Assembly: GCA_017512425.1 (NCBI GenBank) | Contig: JAFWGI010000005.1 | Location: forward strand, 577,820 to 641,819 | Length of the DNA stretch: 64,000 bases | Source: Hyphomicrobium sp. | GTDB lineage: Bacteria > Pseudomonadota > Alphaproteobacteria > Rhizobiales > Hyphomicrobiaceae | Reading direction: 5' to 3' | Shown: piece after piece, positions 44,461-54,087 of the stretch | Position numbering within the stretch: position 1 is the stretch's first letter | How the letters are laid out: every line of letters begins with the position of its first letter | Program-made: the position numbers and the translations under genes | Notes under the pieces: generated by a model | Seen by the model: the letters and a program-made list of their open reading frames with translations, nothing else | Databases searched by the model: none | Told to the model about the DNA's origin: nothing

Positions 44461-45165
44461 TCACTCTTTGAAGCGGTAGCCGACGCCATAGAGCGTCTCG
44501 ATTACATCGAAATCGTCGTCGACCTGCTTGAACTTCTTGCGCAGGCGTTTGATGTGGCTGTCGATGGTGCGGTCGTCGACATAAACCTGATCGTCGTAGG
44601 CGGCGTCCATCAGCGTGTCGCGCGTCTTGACGACGCCCGGGCGCGTCGCCAGCGCCTGTAGAATGAGGAATTCGGTGACGGTCAGCGTCACGGGACGGTT
44701 GTCCCAATGGCAGGTGTGGCGCTCGGGGTCGAGTTTTAGCTTGCCGCGCTCAAGGACGCGCTTGGCCTCGGCTTCATCGCTTGCCGGATCTTTAGGCGAT
44801 GCGCGGCGCAGCACGGCTTTTACGCGTTCAACAATCAGGCGCTGCGAGAATGGTTTTGCAATGTAATCGTCGGCGCCCATTTTAAGGCCGAACAGTTCGT
44901 CGATTTCTTCGTCCTTCGATGTCAAGAAGATGACCGGCATCGCCGATTGCTGACGGACGCGACGGAGCAATTCCATGCCGTCCATGCGCGGCATCTTGAT
45001 GTCGAAAATGCCGAGGTCGGCTGGTTCTTCGGTCAGAGCTTCGAGTGCCGAGACGCCGTCGCCGTAGGTGCGAACTTTGTAACCTTCCGCCTCCAGCGCC
45101 ATGCGCAGCGAGGTTAGAATGTTGCGTTCGTCGTCAACCAGCGCGATCGTGCTTTTCTCTTTCAT
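44461..45165 (-). CDS. chvI: ChvI-type response regulator
   Basis: The 234-residue OmpR-family regulator has a receiver domain (DDERN, phospho-aspartate in [15 protein letters not shown] pair in [10 protein letters not shown]) and a C-terminal winged helix ([32 protein letters not shown]). It precedes chvG by about 35 bases in one transcript. The order chvI-chvG-hprK-EIIA-ptsH beside divergent pckA is that of Sinorhizobium. Confidence 0.96.
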   Translation of the reverse strand: MKEKSTIALVDDERNILTSLRMALEAEGYKVRTYGDGVSALEALTEEPADLGIFDIKMPRMDGMELLRRVRQQSAMPVIFLTSKDEEIDELFGLKMGADDYIAKPFSQRLIVERVKAVLRRASPKDPASDEAEAKRVLERGKLKLDPERHTCHWDNRPVTLTVTEFLILQALATRPGVVKTRDTLMDAAYDDQVYVDDRTIDSHIKRLRKKFKQVDDDFDVIETLYGVGYRFKE

Positions 45166-45433
45166 CTTTTCCTCTCAAGCCCCGGGGGTGGGGAACGGCT
45201 GCCGGCCGACGTTTAGCGCTCTATGGCGGCAAGGTGAACCAATTGTGGCGCACGTTCTGATGACCGATCGAGGCTGAATGCTACCTGAATAGGTGACGGG
45301 CTATGTCAGGGCAAGCGCGGGCCGTCCCGAAGCCTAATCCCACAGCGGTCTGCGTTCCAGCGCCAGCGCATGAACGACCCGTGCACAACCCGGTTGCAGG
45401 GCGGGCGAATCACGCCAAAAACCGGTATCAATC

Positions 45434-45447
45434 CTGATTTAGATCAA
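45434..45447. promoter_or_regulatory. FNR/FixK-like palindrome upstream of pckA
   Basis: CTGATTTAGATCAA resembles the FNR/FixK site TTGAT-N4-ATCAA in nine of ten positions. It lies about 200 bases before the pckA start and 270 before chvI in the 482-bp divergent gap. Apart from this site the gap 45166-45647 holds no gene that I can support. Oxygen-linked control is inferred from this site alone. Confidence 0.42.
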
Positions 45448-45647
45448 TGCATTAGAACGCGTATTGGCAGTTCGTATGATCGACCTTCGCACACCTTGAG
45501 CAAGGCGCGTCCGATCTCCTATTTCTGAACTGTGGGTCTTGCCGTTTTGCCAGGATATGCCGCTCGCGTGATGATTTGCGTGTTTGGCCGTATTTTTTTG
45601 CGCATTGACCACAATAACGACCCACCAGACCCCTCCAGGAATATTCG

Positions 45648-47240
45648 ATGACCCTTCAACTCTTCCCACTCGAAACGTCTCCTAAAATCCGGCGCAACAT
45701 GCTGGAAGCCGAGTTGATGGAAGTCGCCGTTCGCCGTGGCGAGGGCAAGCTCGCGGCCTCTGGGGCATTTGTCGTTGAAACCGGACAGCACACCGGCCGC
45801 TCCGCGCAAGACAAGTATGTCGTCCGCGATGCCGACACCGAAAATGCGATCTGGTGGGACAACTCGAAGCCGATGACGGAGGAGCAGTTCGACCGGCTGC
45901 TCGCCGATTTCGTCGCATTCGCGCGTCACAAAGATCTGTTCGTGCAGGACCTGTATGCGGGTGCCGATCCGCAGCATCGCCTCAACACGCGCATCGTCAC
46001 GGAGTACGCGTGGCACGCACTCTTCATTCGTCATTTGCTCCGTCGTCCTGGGCTTGAGGAACTCGCAACGTTCGTGCCCGAGTTCACGGTCGTCAATTTG
46101 CCGAGCTTCCGCGCCGCGCCGCTCTATCACGGGACGCGCAGCGAAACGGTCATCGCCTGCAACTTCACCAAGCGCATCGTCCTGATCGGTGGCACCAGCT
46201 ACGCCGGGGAAATCAAGAAGAGCGTGTTCTCGTTCCTGAACTATGTGCTGCCAGCCAAGGGCGTCATGCCGATGCACTGCTCGGCGAACGTCGGCGACGA
46301 CGGCTCCTCGGCCGTCTTCTTTGGATTGTCAGGAACCGGTAAAACGACGCTCTCCGCTGATCCTGCCCGCGAACTGCTCGGCGACGATGAACACGGCTGG
46401 AGCGATAAGGGCATCTTCAATTTCGAGGGCGGCTGCTACGCTAAAACGATCCGCCTCTCGAAGACGGCTGAGCCGGAAATCTGGAATGCGTCGAACCGCT
46501 TTGCGACGGTGCTTGAAAACGTCGTTGTCGATCCGGTCACGCGGGTCGCAGATTTCGACGACAATCGCCTCGCGGAAAACGCGCGCTCCGCGTATCCGCT
46601 GGACGCCATTCCGAATGCAAGCGCCAAGGGCCGCGCGGCACATCCGAAAAATATCGTTATGCTGACGGCGGATGCGTTTGGCGTTCTGCCGCCGATCGCG
46701 AAGCTGACGCCGAGCCAAGCGATGTATCACTTCCTCTCGGGCTTCACGGCGAAAGTTGCCGGCACCGAGAAGGGCATGGGCAACGAACCGCAGCCGACAT
46801 TCTCGACGTGTTTCGGCGCGCCGTTCATGCCGCGCCATCCGAGCGTCTACGGCAACCTGCTGCGCGATCTGATTGGGCGTCATGACGTCGATTGCTGGCT
46901 CGTCAACACGGGTTGGACGGGCGGCAAGTTCGGAGAAGGTTCGCGTATGCCGATCAAGGTCACGCGGGCACTGTTGAACGCTGCGCTCTCCGGCGACCTT
47001 GCCGATCAAACGATGCGCGTCGATCCGGTATTCGGCTTCAAGGTGCCGATCCAGATGGCTGGCGTAGACGCGAAGCTGATGACGCCGCGCGATACATGGG
47101 GTGATCCGCGCGCCTACGATGCGGCGGCGGCAAAGCTCGCCGATATGTTCAGCAAGAATTTTGCGAAGTTCGAAGCCTACGTTGATGCTGAGGTCCGCCG
47201 TGCCGGGCCGACGGTCTCGCGTCCGGCCGCTGCCGAATAG
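45648..47240 (+). CDS. pckA: Phosphoenolpyruvate carboxykinase (ATP)
   Basis: PckA converts oxaloacetate to PEP for gluconeogenesis on organic acids. The 530-residue enzyme shows the P-loop [14 protein letters not shown], the metal-site [33 protein letters not shown] and [17 protein letters not shown]. It starts with ATG at 45648 after CCAGGAATATTCG, a weak ribosome-binding site. It is divergent from chvI, and in rhizobia it is under ChvI and carbon control. Confidence 0.97.
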   Translation: MTLQLFPLETSPKIRRNMLEAELMEVAVRRGEGKLAASGAFVVETGQHTGRSAQDKYVVRDADTENAIWWDNSKPMTEEQFDRLLADFVAFARHKDLFVQDLYAGADPQHRLNTRIVTEYAWHALFIRHLLRRPGLEELATFVPEFTVVNLPSFRAAPLYHGTRSETVIACNFTKRIVLIGGTSYAGEIKKSVFSFLNYVLPAKGVMPMHCSANVGDDGSSAVFFGLSGTGKTTLSADPARELLGDDEHGWSDKGIFNFEGGCYAKTIRLSKTAEPEIWNASNRFATVLENVVVDPVTRVADFDDNRLAENARSAYPLDAIPNASAKGRAAHPKNIVMLTADAFGVLPPIAKLTPSQAMYHFLSGFTAKVAGTEKGMGNEPQPTFSTCFGAPFMPRHPSVYGNLLRDLIGRHDVDCWLVNTGWTGGKFGEGSRMPIKVTRALLNAALSGDLADQTMRVDPVFGFKVPIQMAGVDAKLMTPRDTWGDPRAYDAAAAKLADMFSKNFAKFEAYVDAEVRRAGPTVSRPAAAE

Positions 47241-47280
47241 CGCCGCGCCAATCGCGCGAAACGCTCACCTCGACATAACA

Positions 47281-47311
47281 ACAGCCCGTTTGACGGGCTG
47301 TTTATGTTTTA
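47281..47311 (+). terminator. Rho-independent terminator of pckA
   Basis: The stem ACAGCCCGT pairs with ACGGGCTGT around a TTG loop, followed by TTATGTTTT. It is 40 bases after the pckA stop. Confidence 0.85.
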
Positions 47312-47319
47312 GGCAGGCT

Positions 47320-47451
47320 TCATTTCGGGGCGAGCATGCGCTTGACGGCGCGGCCGACCCACCAGACCGCGAAAAACGGTGCTGCGATCGTCAAAACAAC
47401 GGCGTCGGACATCAGCCAGACTGCGCGTTTGTAAATGCTGTCGGCGTGCAT
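47320..47451 (-). CDS. Small single-span membrane protein, 43 residues
   Basis: The product, MHADSIYKRAVWLMSDAVVL...FFAVWWVGRAVKRMLAPK, has one hydrophobic helix with basic ends. GAGGG lies seven bases before the ATG at 47451; an ATG at 47478 is also possible. Function unknown. Upstream, 47452-47928 holds no reading frame that looks coding and no structure I can name. Confidence 0.5.
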   Translation of the reverse strand: MHADSIYKRAVWLMSDAVVLTIAAPFFAVWWVGRAVKRMLAPK

Positions 47452-47928
47452 CGCAGGGCCCTCTTTTACTGAAGGCATTTTGACCGCATCCCGCTCCGTG
47501 GTGCCAGGGCTGATGCGATCTGCCGCGTCATTCTGCTGTGGATGACTGGTGGCGACAGCACGATGTGGCGGCACCACGCCACGAATGAACGATCGCGATG
47601 CCGCCGGCCATCTTAAAGAGGTCGTCAGGCGCGGCGCGCCGGGTTGCGTCCCATCGAGAGATTTTGAACGCTCGATCGTGCGATCAGGCCTACGTCGCGA
47701 CGCCAATACTTCTACTCCTAAACACAGGGCATTGGAGCGTTCGGCTCCGTGCGTATGCGAGCGCGCGTTGCTGCTCGCAATCCACCATTACGTTCGAGAC
47801 GCGCAACTGCGGGGAAAGGTTCCTGCCAGATTGAGGTGTCACGCACACAATGCCCGCCTATGGATGCGGCAAGTGTATCGCAAGACAATGACAACACAAC
47901 GGCTCACGCGCGCATAACTGACGCGCCG

Positions 47929-48285
47929 TCACAGTGGCAATACGCCTGCAAGCTGGAAGACAAAACCGAGTGCAATGAGTACGCCTGCGGCGACAAACCA
48001 ACGGCGGCGGCTTTTCAATGCGCCGCGCCGCTCGTCACGCGCGCGCCGAATGGCCATGTCGTCCTGCATTTCGCCAGCGCGTGCCATATGCTGGCGCATG
48101 GTGTCGTTTGCGGTTTGAGATGCGAACGCGCGCAGTTTCTGCGTCCGCTCGAGATTTTCCTCATGCGCCATGATCGCGCGTTCGCTGAGGAACGCGATCC
48201 ACTACTCGCGCAGCAGCAACATGAATCCGAGAAAATCGAACACGAGACCGGCGACCGTCAGCCACGCCTGGAAAATGCTGTCCAT
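47929..48285 (-). pseudogene. Small membrane protein gene interrupted by an in-frame TAG
   Basis: From an ATG at 48285 with AAGGAG at good spacing, the frame reads MDSIFQAWLTVAGLVFDFL..., then meets TAG at 48202-48204, and continues without further stop as WIAFLSERAIMAHEENLERTQ... to a second membrane helix and stop at 47929. The first 27 residues hold one helix and the last 80 another, so the parts look like one two-helix protein of about 118 residues. From memory, related proteins have two Trp where this has stop-Trp, which suggests TGG to TAG. The downstream part could still be made from the ATG at 48171 as an 80-residue protein. Confidence 0.62.
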
Positions 48286-48324
48286 GCGAAATGCTCCTTA
48301 GCTGTAGCTGCGCGTCGCGGTTTG

Positions 48325-48900
48325 TTAGCTGCGGAAGTCGGCCAAAGTCAGAAGCGGCTGGAAATCCATGCTTGCGGCTTTGAAGGCATCAACGGCGCCG
48401 TCTTGCCGGTCGACGATCGTGATGACGCGAACGATCGTTGCGCCGGATGCGTGGATCGCTTCCGCAGCCTTGATTGCCGAGCCGCCGGTCGTTGTGACGT
48501 CCTCGACGATAACGACGCGCTTGCCGGCCATTGTCTCGTCGCGGGCCAAGCCTTCGATCAGGCTCTTGGTGCCGTGTTCCTTTGCCTGTTTGCGGACGAA
48601 GAACGCCGGCAGTTTGCGGCCGCGTGCGTGGGCAACCGCGGTCACGCTCGCGGCGATCGGCACGGCGCCCATTTCGAGGCCGCCGATCAGGTCGGCGTCG
48701 ACGCCTTCGAGCTGATCGAGAATGAGGGTCGCAATCAGGTGCGCGCCTTCGCTGTCGAGCATCGTCGGCTTCATATTGAAGTAGAACGTCGAGAGCTTGC
48801 CGGACGCGAGCCGCATCTCCGGGCCTTCCTGGAAAGACCGGGCCTTGACGATCTCGATCAGCCGCGCGCGTTTCGCCGCCGTATCGTTGCCTGCCGCCAT
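48325..48900 (-). CDS. pyrE: Orotate phosphoribosyltransferase
   Basis: PyrE makes orotidine monophosphate from orotate and PRPP. The 191-residue protein shows the PRPP loop VVIVEDVTTTGGSAIKAAEA, the LASGKLSTFYFNMKPTML substrate segment and a catalytic-loop VRKQAKEHGTK. The ATG at 48900 is within three bases of the divergent glycosyltransferase start. Confidence 0.95.
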   Translation of the reverse strand: MAAGNDTAAKRARLIEIVKARSFQEGPEMRLASGKLSTFYFNMKPTMLDSEGAHLIATLILDQLEGVDADLIGGLEMGAVPIAASVTAVAHARGRKLPAFFVRKQAKEHGTKSLIEGLARDETMAGKRVVIVEDVTTTGGSAIKAAEAIHASGATIVRVITIVDRQDGAVDAFKAASMDFQPLLTLADFRS

Positions 48901-48901
48901 G

Positions 48902-50740
48902 ATGCCCGCCCCCGATGTGCCTGATCTCGTTTTGGACTTGTCTTTTACGTCCGAGAATGCGCAATCACCTCAACTGCCGGTGGGTGTCAAGACAACGGGG
49001 ACCAGACGCGTGGACGCAAGGCCAACGATTGACGGCGCGGTTGCCGCCCTCGCGCGCCGCCCGGGCCTGGCGCTGCTCGCGCTGCTGACGCTGTGTCTCG
49101 CGGTCTATTTGCCGGGCGTCATCCGCCTGCCGGCCGTCGATCGCACCGAAGTCGTCTACGCCGAGACGACGCGCGATATGGTGGCGCGCGGCGCCTACAC
49201 CGACCCGCGTTACGGCGACACCATCCATCAGTTTCGTCCGATCGGCACGTACTGGGCGCAGGCGAAATTCGCGTGGCTGGCGGGCGAGGCCGACGCCCGC
49301 GAGATCACGGTCTACCGCTTGCCGGGTATGATCTCGGTGACGCTCGCGGTGCTGGCGCTCTATTGGCTTGCGGCGCCGCTGATTGGGACATTGGCGGCGC
49401 TGATTGCGGCCGCTCTGTTCGCGGTCGCGCCGCTCACGGTGCTCGTCGCGCACCTCGCCATTGCTGAAGGGTTGTCGCTTCTGCCGGCGACGATCGCGAT
49501 GCTGGCGCTGCTGCGGATCTACGCCGGGGCACCTGACGATGATGCGCGTCCGCTGGCATTGATGTTCTGGGCCGCGCTGGGCTTCGCCGTTCTGATCAAT
49601 GCGCTGCTTGTGCCGATCCTCGTCCTCGTGACGCTGATCGGGCTCTATGTCATGGATCGCAATACCGAGTGGCTGAAGCGCATACACATCTGGCCGGGGC
49701 TGTTGCTTGGCGTGTTGATTGCCAGTCCGTGGATCGTCGTCCGCGTGCTGCAGGACGGCGTGCCGTTTGCGGGAATGAGCGTCCAGGAACTGCTCGCAGC
49801 GCTCGGCGGGTCGCAGGACATGAAGCTGCGCGCGATGCCGGGCACGTTCTTGCTCGCGCTGCTGCTCGGATTTCTTCCCGGGACGGCGCTTGCCGCGCCC
49901 GCGTTCATAGCGCTCTGGAAGGATCGCGACGCCAAGATCGCGCGCTTCCTAATTGCCTGGGTGCTTGGCTATCTGATCTACCTCGAAGCGCTCTCATCGA
50001 AGCCTGGCACCTACATGGTGCAGACGATGTTCCCGGCGATGGCGATTGCGGTCGCGATGCTCGCCGTGCGCGAGGACGGAAACGCGCCGCCGCGCTTTCA
50101 TGCGTTCGCATGGCCGCCGCTTGCGGCGCTCTTCGCACTCATTCTCTTCGCGGCGCCCTACGTCGCCGTGCGCGAAGTGCCGTCGCTCTGGCTGTGGCTG
50201 CCGATCGCCGTGGTCGCAGGCCTGTTTGCCTGGAGTGCCGCCGAAGGCCGAGCCGGGCACCTGATGCGCTGGGCGGCGACCGGCGTTGCAGCGCTCGGAC
50301 TGTTCGCTGTCACGCTGATCGCGGGCGTGATGCCAGCAATCGACAAAATCTGGCCGGCGCGCGAAGTTCAGCGCGCACTCGCCGCGTGTCCGCAGACGAA
50401 ACTCGGCGTGCTCGGGTGGAATGAACCGACGACGCGCTTCGTGCTCGGCCGCGACGAACAGCTCTCGACGCCGGATGGTCTGGCTGAAGCCGCAACTCGC
50501 AACGATCCCGCCGTCGCGGTCGTCACCGATACTTGGCTCAAATCGCGGGGCCGCGTGCTGACCACGGCGCAGGTGCCGGTCGCCTGCGTGCACGCCATCA
50601 ACACGATGCGCGGATGCGCGTTAAATCTCGCCATCACCGGAAACGCCGCGGCGCCGGCCTGCGAAACGCCCGAGCGATACAAATGTAGCGCAGACGCCGC
50701 CCAACCGGCCGCCACGGCAGGCTTTAAAGCCTGCGACTGA
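48902..50740 (+). CDS. GT39/ArnT-like glycosyltransferase, integral membrane
   Basis: The roughly 612-residue protein has an N-terminal helix (about residues 55-75), the catalytic DRTEVVYAE loop with the acidic residue of GT-C enzymes, then ten or so further helices and a C-terminal periplasmic domain. Proteins of the ArnT/PMT type move a sugar from a polyprenyl carrier to lipid A or another acceptor outside the membrane. The donor is not predictable. The start is uncertain: ATG 48902 (or 48899) would overlap divergent pyrE; GTG at 48917 and 48980 are alternatives. Confidence 0.82.
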   Translation: MPAPDVPDLVLDLSFTSENAQSPQLPVGVKTTGTRRVDARPTIDGAVAALARRPGLALLALLTLCLAVYLPGVIRLPAVDRTEVVYAETTRDMVARGAYTDPRYGDTIHQFRPIGTYWAQAKFAWLAGEADAREITVYRLPGMISVTLAVLALYWLAAPLIGTLAALIAAALFAVAPLTVLVAHLAIAEGLSLLPATIAMLALLRIYAGAPDDDARPLALMFWAALGFAVLINALLVPILVLVTLIGLYVMDRNTEWLKRIHIWPGLLLGVLIASPWIVVRVLQDGVPFAGMSVQELLAALGGSQDMKLRAMPGTFLLALLLGFLPGTALAAPAFIALWKDRDAKIARFLIAWVLGYLIYLEALSSKPGTYMVQTMFPAMAIAVAMLAVREDGNAPPRFHAFAWPPLAALFALILFAAPYVAVREVPSLWLWLPIAVVAGLFAWSAAEGRAGHLMRWAATGVAALGLFAVTLIAGVMPAIDKIWPAREVQRALAACPQTKLGVLGWNEPTTRFVLGRDEQLSTPDGLAEAATRNDPAVAVVTDTWLKSRGRVLTTAQVPVACVHAINTMRGCALNLAITGNAAAPACETPERYKCSADAAQPAATAGFKACD

Positions 50741-50808
50741 TGCCTGCCTATGCGGCGCCAAGCGCCATGCTATAACCGCCGCCTCAATCGCCAGCAGGAT
50801 CGCAGCCC

Positions 50809-51468
50809 ATGTTCAATCCCGAAAGCCCGCCCGAATTCACGACCACGAAATGGTTGAACTCGGACAAGAAAATCTCGCTCAAGGATTATCGGGGCAAGGT
50901 CATCGTCGTCGCCGTCTGCCAGATCACATGCCCGGGTTCGGTGAAGGTCGGTTTGCCGCAGGCGGCGCGCATTCGCAAATCGTTCACGACCGACGAGGTC
51001 GCCGTCATCGGCCTGCACATGGCGTTTGAGAATTTTGACAAGCAGACGCCGGATGAAGTGCAAAAATTTCTCGATCACAGCGGCATCACGATGCCGGTTG
51101 CCTACGACAAGCCGGACGGCACCGGCTTGCCGCACACGATGAAGGACTACGAACTGCAGGGCACGCCTGCGATCCTCTTGTTCGATCGCCAGGGCCGTCT
51201 GCGCCGCCACTATCTCGGCGCGGTCGACGATCTGCGCATGGGCGCGGAAATAATGGGGATGCTCATGGAGGACCCAAAGTCGCCGCGTGAAATGTCGATC
51301 GCGATCGAGACCAAACTGCACGCGGCCCTGACCGACCCCGAAGAGCATCAGCACGCCCACGACGGTAGCTGCGGCGGCGGTCATCACCACGATCATGACC
51401 ACAGCCACGATCATGGACCGGCGCACGGACAACCCGGCCATGTCCACGGACCGGGATGTAAGCACTAG
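50809..51468 (+). CDS. Redoxin-domain protein with histidine-rich C-terminal tail
   Basis: The 219-residue protein has a thioredoxin-like/AhpC-TSA core (about residues 1-160). In place of the peroxiredoxin TxxC it reads VCQITCPGSVKVGLPQ, with Cys residues four apart, and the cis-proline loop ELQGTPAILLFDRQGRLR. The last 45 residues hold 14 histidines in HxH and HDH runs and two Cys, a metal-binding tail like those of nickel, zinc or cobalt chaperones. No signal peptide is seen. Its stop is two bases before the amidotransferase gene. Confidence 0.82.
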   Translation: MFNPESPPEFTTTKWLNSDKKISLKDYRGKVIVVAVCQITCPGSVKVGLPQAARIRKSFTTDEVAVIGLHMAFENFDKQTPDEVQKFLDHSGITMPVAYDKPDGTGLPHTMKDYELQGTPAILLFDRQGRLRRHYLGAVDDLRMGAEIMGMLMEDPKSPREMSIAIETKLHAALTDPEEHQHAHDGSCGGGHHHDHDHSHDHGPAHGQPGHVHGPGCKH

Positions 51469-51470
51469 AC

Positions 51471-52172
51471 ATGAAATCTGCAGTCGCGCTCCGACACGTC
51501 TCGATTGAAGGCCTCGGCGTGTTCGAGGATGTCTTGCGCCAGCACGGTTACGCCGTGACCTACGTCGATGTCTGGAAGGACAAGATCGACGCGTCGCTGG
51601 CGACCGAGCCTGATCTGCTCGTCGTGCTCGGCGGGCCGATGGGCGTCTATGAGGCCGATCAGTATGCCTTCCTGCATGACGAAGTCCGCGTGCTGCAGGG
51701 CCGTCTGATGTCCGGTAAGCCGCTGCTCGGCATTTGTCTTGGCTCGCAGTTGATTGCGTACGCGGCTGGCGCGCGGGTTTACCCAGGCGCGCAAAAGGAA
51801 ATCGGTTACGCCCCCCTGACTTTGACGGCCGAAGGGCAGGCGTCGTGCCTCAACGGTCTCGCGGACGCCGGTTATTATGTGCTGCACTGGCACGGCGACA
51901 CGTTCGATCTGCCGGCGGGCGCGGTGCGCCTCTGCTCGACGCCGGTGACAGTGAACCAGGGCTTCACGCTCGGACCAAACGTGCTTGCGCTGCAATTCCA
52001 CATGGAGGCGCTGCCGTCCGACATGGAAGCCTGGGCGGCGACGTCGGCCGAGTATATGGCGAGCGCAGGCGTCGAACTCGCAACGGTGCGCAGCGACGCC
52101 GCAAAATACGGTCAGCGCGCGGCTGATACCGGCGCAAAAGTCTTCGCCGCCTGGCTGAATTCATTGCGTTAG
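51471..52172 (+). CDS. Class I glutamine amidotransferase-like protein
   Basis: The 233-residue protein resembles GuaA-type amidotransferase domains: LLVVLGGPMGVYEAD, the nucleophile in LLGICLGSQLIAYA, and a terminal FHMEA with the histidine and acidic residue of the triad. It lacks a synthetase domain, so the target is unknown; gamma-glutamyl hydrolysis of a small compound is one possibility. It is probably cotranscribed with the redoxin gene. Confidence 0.86.
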   Translation: MKSAVALRHVSIEGLGVFEDVLRQHGYAVTYVDVWKDKIDASLATEPDLLVVLGGPMGVYEADQYAFLHDEVRVLQGRLMSGKPLLGICLGSQLIAYAAGARVYPGAQKEIGYAPLTLTAEGQASCLNGLADAGYYVLHWHGDTFDLPAGAVRLCSTPVTVNQGFTLGPNVLALQFHMEALPSDMEAWAATSAEYMASAGVELATVRSDAAKYGQRAADTGAKVFAAWLNSLR

Positions 52173-52271
52173 ACGTGTGAAACCCGGCGCTAACGCGCGG
52201 TTCAGCCTTCATCCCGCCGCCCGAATCGGTCTCTTGTCGCTGCAACTGAATGAGCGGCAAGGAGCGGCGCT

Positions 52272-53276
52272 ATGGTCGAACGGGTCAGCGGGAAGACGCA
52301 GTCGGACGAGGATGGCGACGCGCGGCTCGCGCGTCCCGCGCCAATAGAAAAGTCGCGCCGGGCATCGTCTTCGCCGAAGGCGCGCGCTCAGCCCGCCAGC
52401 AAGTACACGAAGAAGACGATCGCACTCGTCTACGATTTCGACGGCACGCTGTCGCCGAAGCCGATGCAGGAATATGCGTTCCTGCCGAAGCTCGGCGTCA
52501 AGGCCGAGGACTTCTGGGCCGAGTGCACGCGCGTCGCGAAAGCCGAGCGCGCCGATCCGCTGATCACCTACATGCACCTGATGTACAAGAAGGCGAAAGA
52601 GAAGGGGCTGCGCGTCGACCGCAAGGACTTGGTCGCGCAGGGCCGCGACGTCGAACTGTATCAAGGTGTCGAGAACTGGTTCGGCGAGATCGAGCGTTAT
52701 GTCAAAGCGCTGCCCGGCGCGAATGGAGTAACGGTCAAGCACTACCTCGTGTCGTCGGGGCTGACCGAGATCATCGAGGGCACGAAAATCTACAAGCACT
52801 TCGCCAATGTGTTCGCGTCGGAGTACTGGTTCGACGCCTATGACTTGCCGTTTCCGAAGCGCGTCATCACCGACACCGGCAAGACGCAATACTTGTTCCG
52901 CATCAACAAGGGCATCGAGGATTTAGGCGAGAGCATCAACAGCCACATGGATGAGGATGCGCGGCCGATCCCGTTCGCGAACATGATCTATTTTGGCGAC
53001 GGCGAGACCGACGTGCCGAGCATGGCGCTTTTGAAAAAGAACGGCGGCCATGCGATCGCTGTGCATACTCCTACGCGCGCTCCGGCCGGCTCGACGAAGG
53101 ACGTCCGCAGCGCGCCAATGCAAAAGTGCGTTGAGTTGTTCAACGCTGGCCGCTGCGATTTTTACGCGCCGGCGGACTACCGCAAAGGCTCAGACTTGTT
53201 CAAGCGCACCTGCCTGCTCATCGACCGCATGGTCGCGGACATCCGCGTGCAGGAAGAGAGAAGTGGGTTGGGGTGA
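52272..53276 (+). CDS. HAD-superfamily phosphatase
   Basis: The 334-residue protein has a polar, basic first 45 residues and then the HAD motif I IALVYDFDGTLSPKP with both aspartates, motif II VSSGL, and motif III/IV YFGDGETDVPSM. The cap inserted between motifs I and II is large and helical. The substrate is not predictable. ATG 52272 has GGCAAGGAGCGGC upstream as ribosome-binding site. Confidence 0.85.
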   Translation: MVERVSGKTQSDEDGDARLARPAPIEKSRRASSSPKARAQPASKYTKKTIALVYDFDGTLSPKPMQEYAFLPKLGVKAEDFWAECTRVAKAERADPLITYMHLMYKKAKEKGLRVDRKDLVAQGRDVELYQGVENWFGEIERYVKALPGANGVTVKHYLVSSGLTEIIEGTKIYKHFANVFASEYWFDAYDLPFPKRVITDTGKTQYLFRINKGIEDLGESINSHMDEDARPIPFANMIYFGDGETDVPSMALLKKNGGHAIAVHTPTRAPAGSTKDVRSAPMQKCVELFNAGRCDFYAPADYRKGSDLFKRTCLLIDRMVADIRVQEERSGLG

Positions 53277-53292
53277 TTGTTGGGACGCGGTC

Positions 53293-53850
53293 ATGAACTT
53301 GGAACAACAGGCTGCCGATGCCCAAATTGCTGAAATAGCGCTGGCAATCAGTATTTTGTCACTGCTGATCTCTGGGGCGTCGTTTGGTTGGAATGTGTTT
53401 AAAGAGGTAGGGCTGCGAGTTCGTATCGCTATAGACTTTTACGTCGGTATTCTTGTTGGTGGATTGGCGAATGCGGATGAACGATGGGTCGTCATTCGTT
53501 GCGTAAACAAAGGTCCAGGAAAAGTACGCGTCAATAATTTGAATGTTAAGTTCAGAAAGCTTGCGGGCGGTGGCCGCTCCGAGACTGGCTATGCGATCAC
53601 AATGTTCGAACGATCCGTAAGTTCCCAACTACCTGTGACGCTAGACGTCGGGGAGGTTGCGAACTATTTTGTACCGTTCACTGAAGAGTGCTTTCTTAAG
53701 CTCGACGTAACTGATTTTTCGGTCAGCGATACTTTCGGTAGGTCTCATAAGGTCTCGCGTCGTGAATTAGATAGGGCGCGCAAAGAGTATGTTGAAGCGT
53801 TCCTGACGCGCGGGCCAATAATTGCGTCCTCAACGCGCGGCGCAAATTGA
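53293..53850 (+). CDS. Unknown protein with N-terminal membrane helix
   Basis: The 185-residue product has one membrane helix (about residues 17-38, LAISILSLLISGASFGWNVF) and a soluble beta-rich domain reading VRIAIDFYVGILVG...ERWVVIRCVNKGPGKVRVNNL, resembling domains that follow such helices in scattered accessory proteins. The GC content is visibly below that of its neighbours. It lies directly before an inverted-repeat element, so recent acquisition is plausible. No function is recognised. Confidence 0.7.
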   Translation: MNLEQQAADAQIAEIALAISILSLLISGASFGWNVFKEVGLRVRIAIDFYVGILVGGLANADERWVVIRCVNKGPGKVRVNNLNVKFRKLAGGGRSETGYAITMFERSVSSQLPVTLDVGEVANYFVPFTEECFLKLDVTDFSVSDTFGRSHKVSRRELDRARKEYVEAFLTRGPIIASSTRGAN

Positions 53851-53913
53851 TATGAGCGTACGTTGTCCGGCTTCTAGCGTGGCGCAGGGGTTTAGGCGGA
53901 GGTTCGTGCAACT

Positions 53914-54059
53914 TCGTCATTCCGGCGAAGGCCGGAACCCACGACAAGTTTCCAAAAGCGTGATGGTGCGAGGCGGGTGATTGCGTCAAAAGCGTCGCGT
54001 GCGGCGTGATCTGTCATGCGGAGGGTTGTCGTGGATCCCCGCCTTCGCGGGGATGACGA
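53914..54059. mobile_element. Second miniature inverted-repeat element
   Basis: The ends 53916-53947 and 54026-54057 are imperfect inverted copies over 32 nt. They read GTCATTCCGGCGAAGG... and ...CCTTCGCGGGGATGAC, with inner ends CCACGACAA and TTGTCGTGG. The organisation and size (about 146 bp, no gene) match the element at 4184-4335. Each end is also a hairpin. No target duplication is visible. Confidence 0.62.
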
Positions 54060-54087
54060 TGGTGGCGGCAGGTGGTTTCTCGAACCT

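Noticed and set aside
47749..48924. Plus-strand frame across the small membrane genes and pyrE
   Set aside because: It opposes pyrE, which is certain, and has no recognisable domain.
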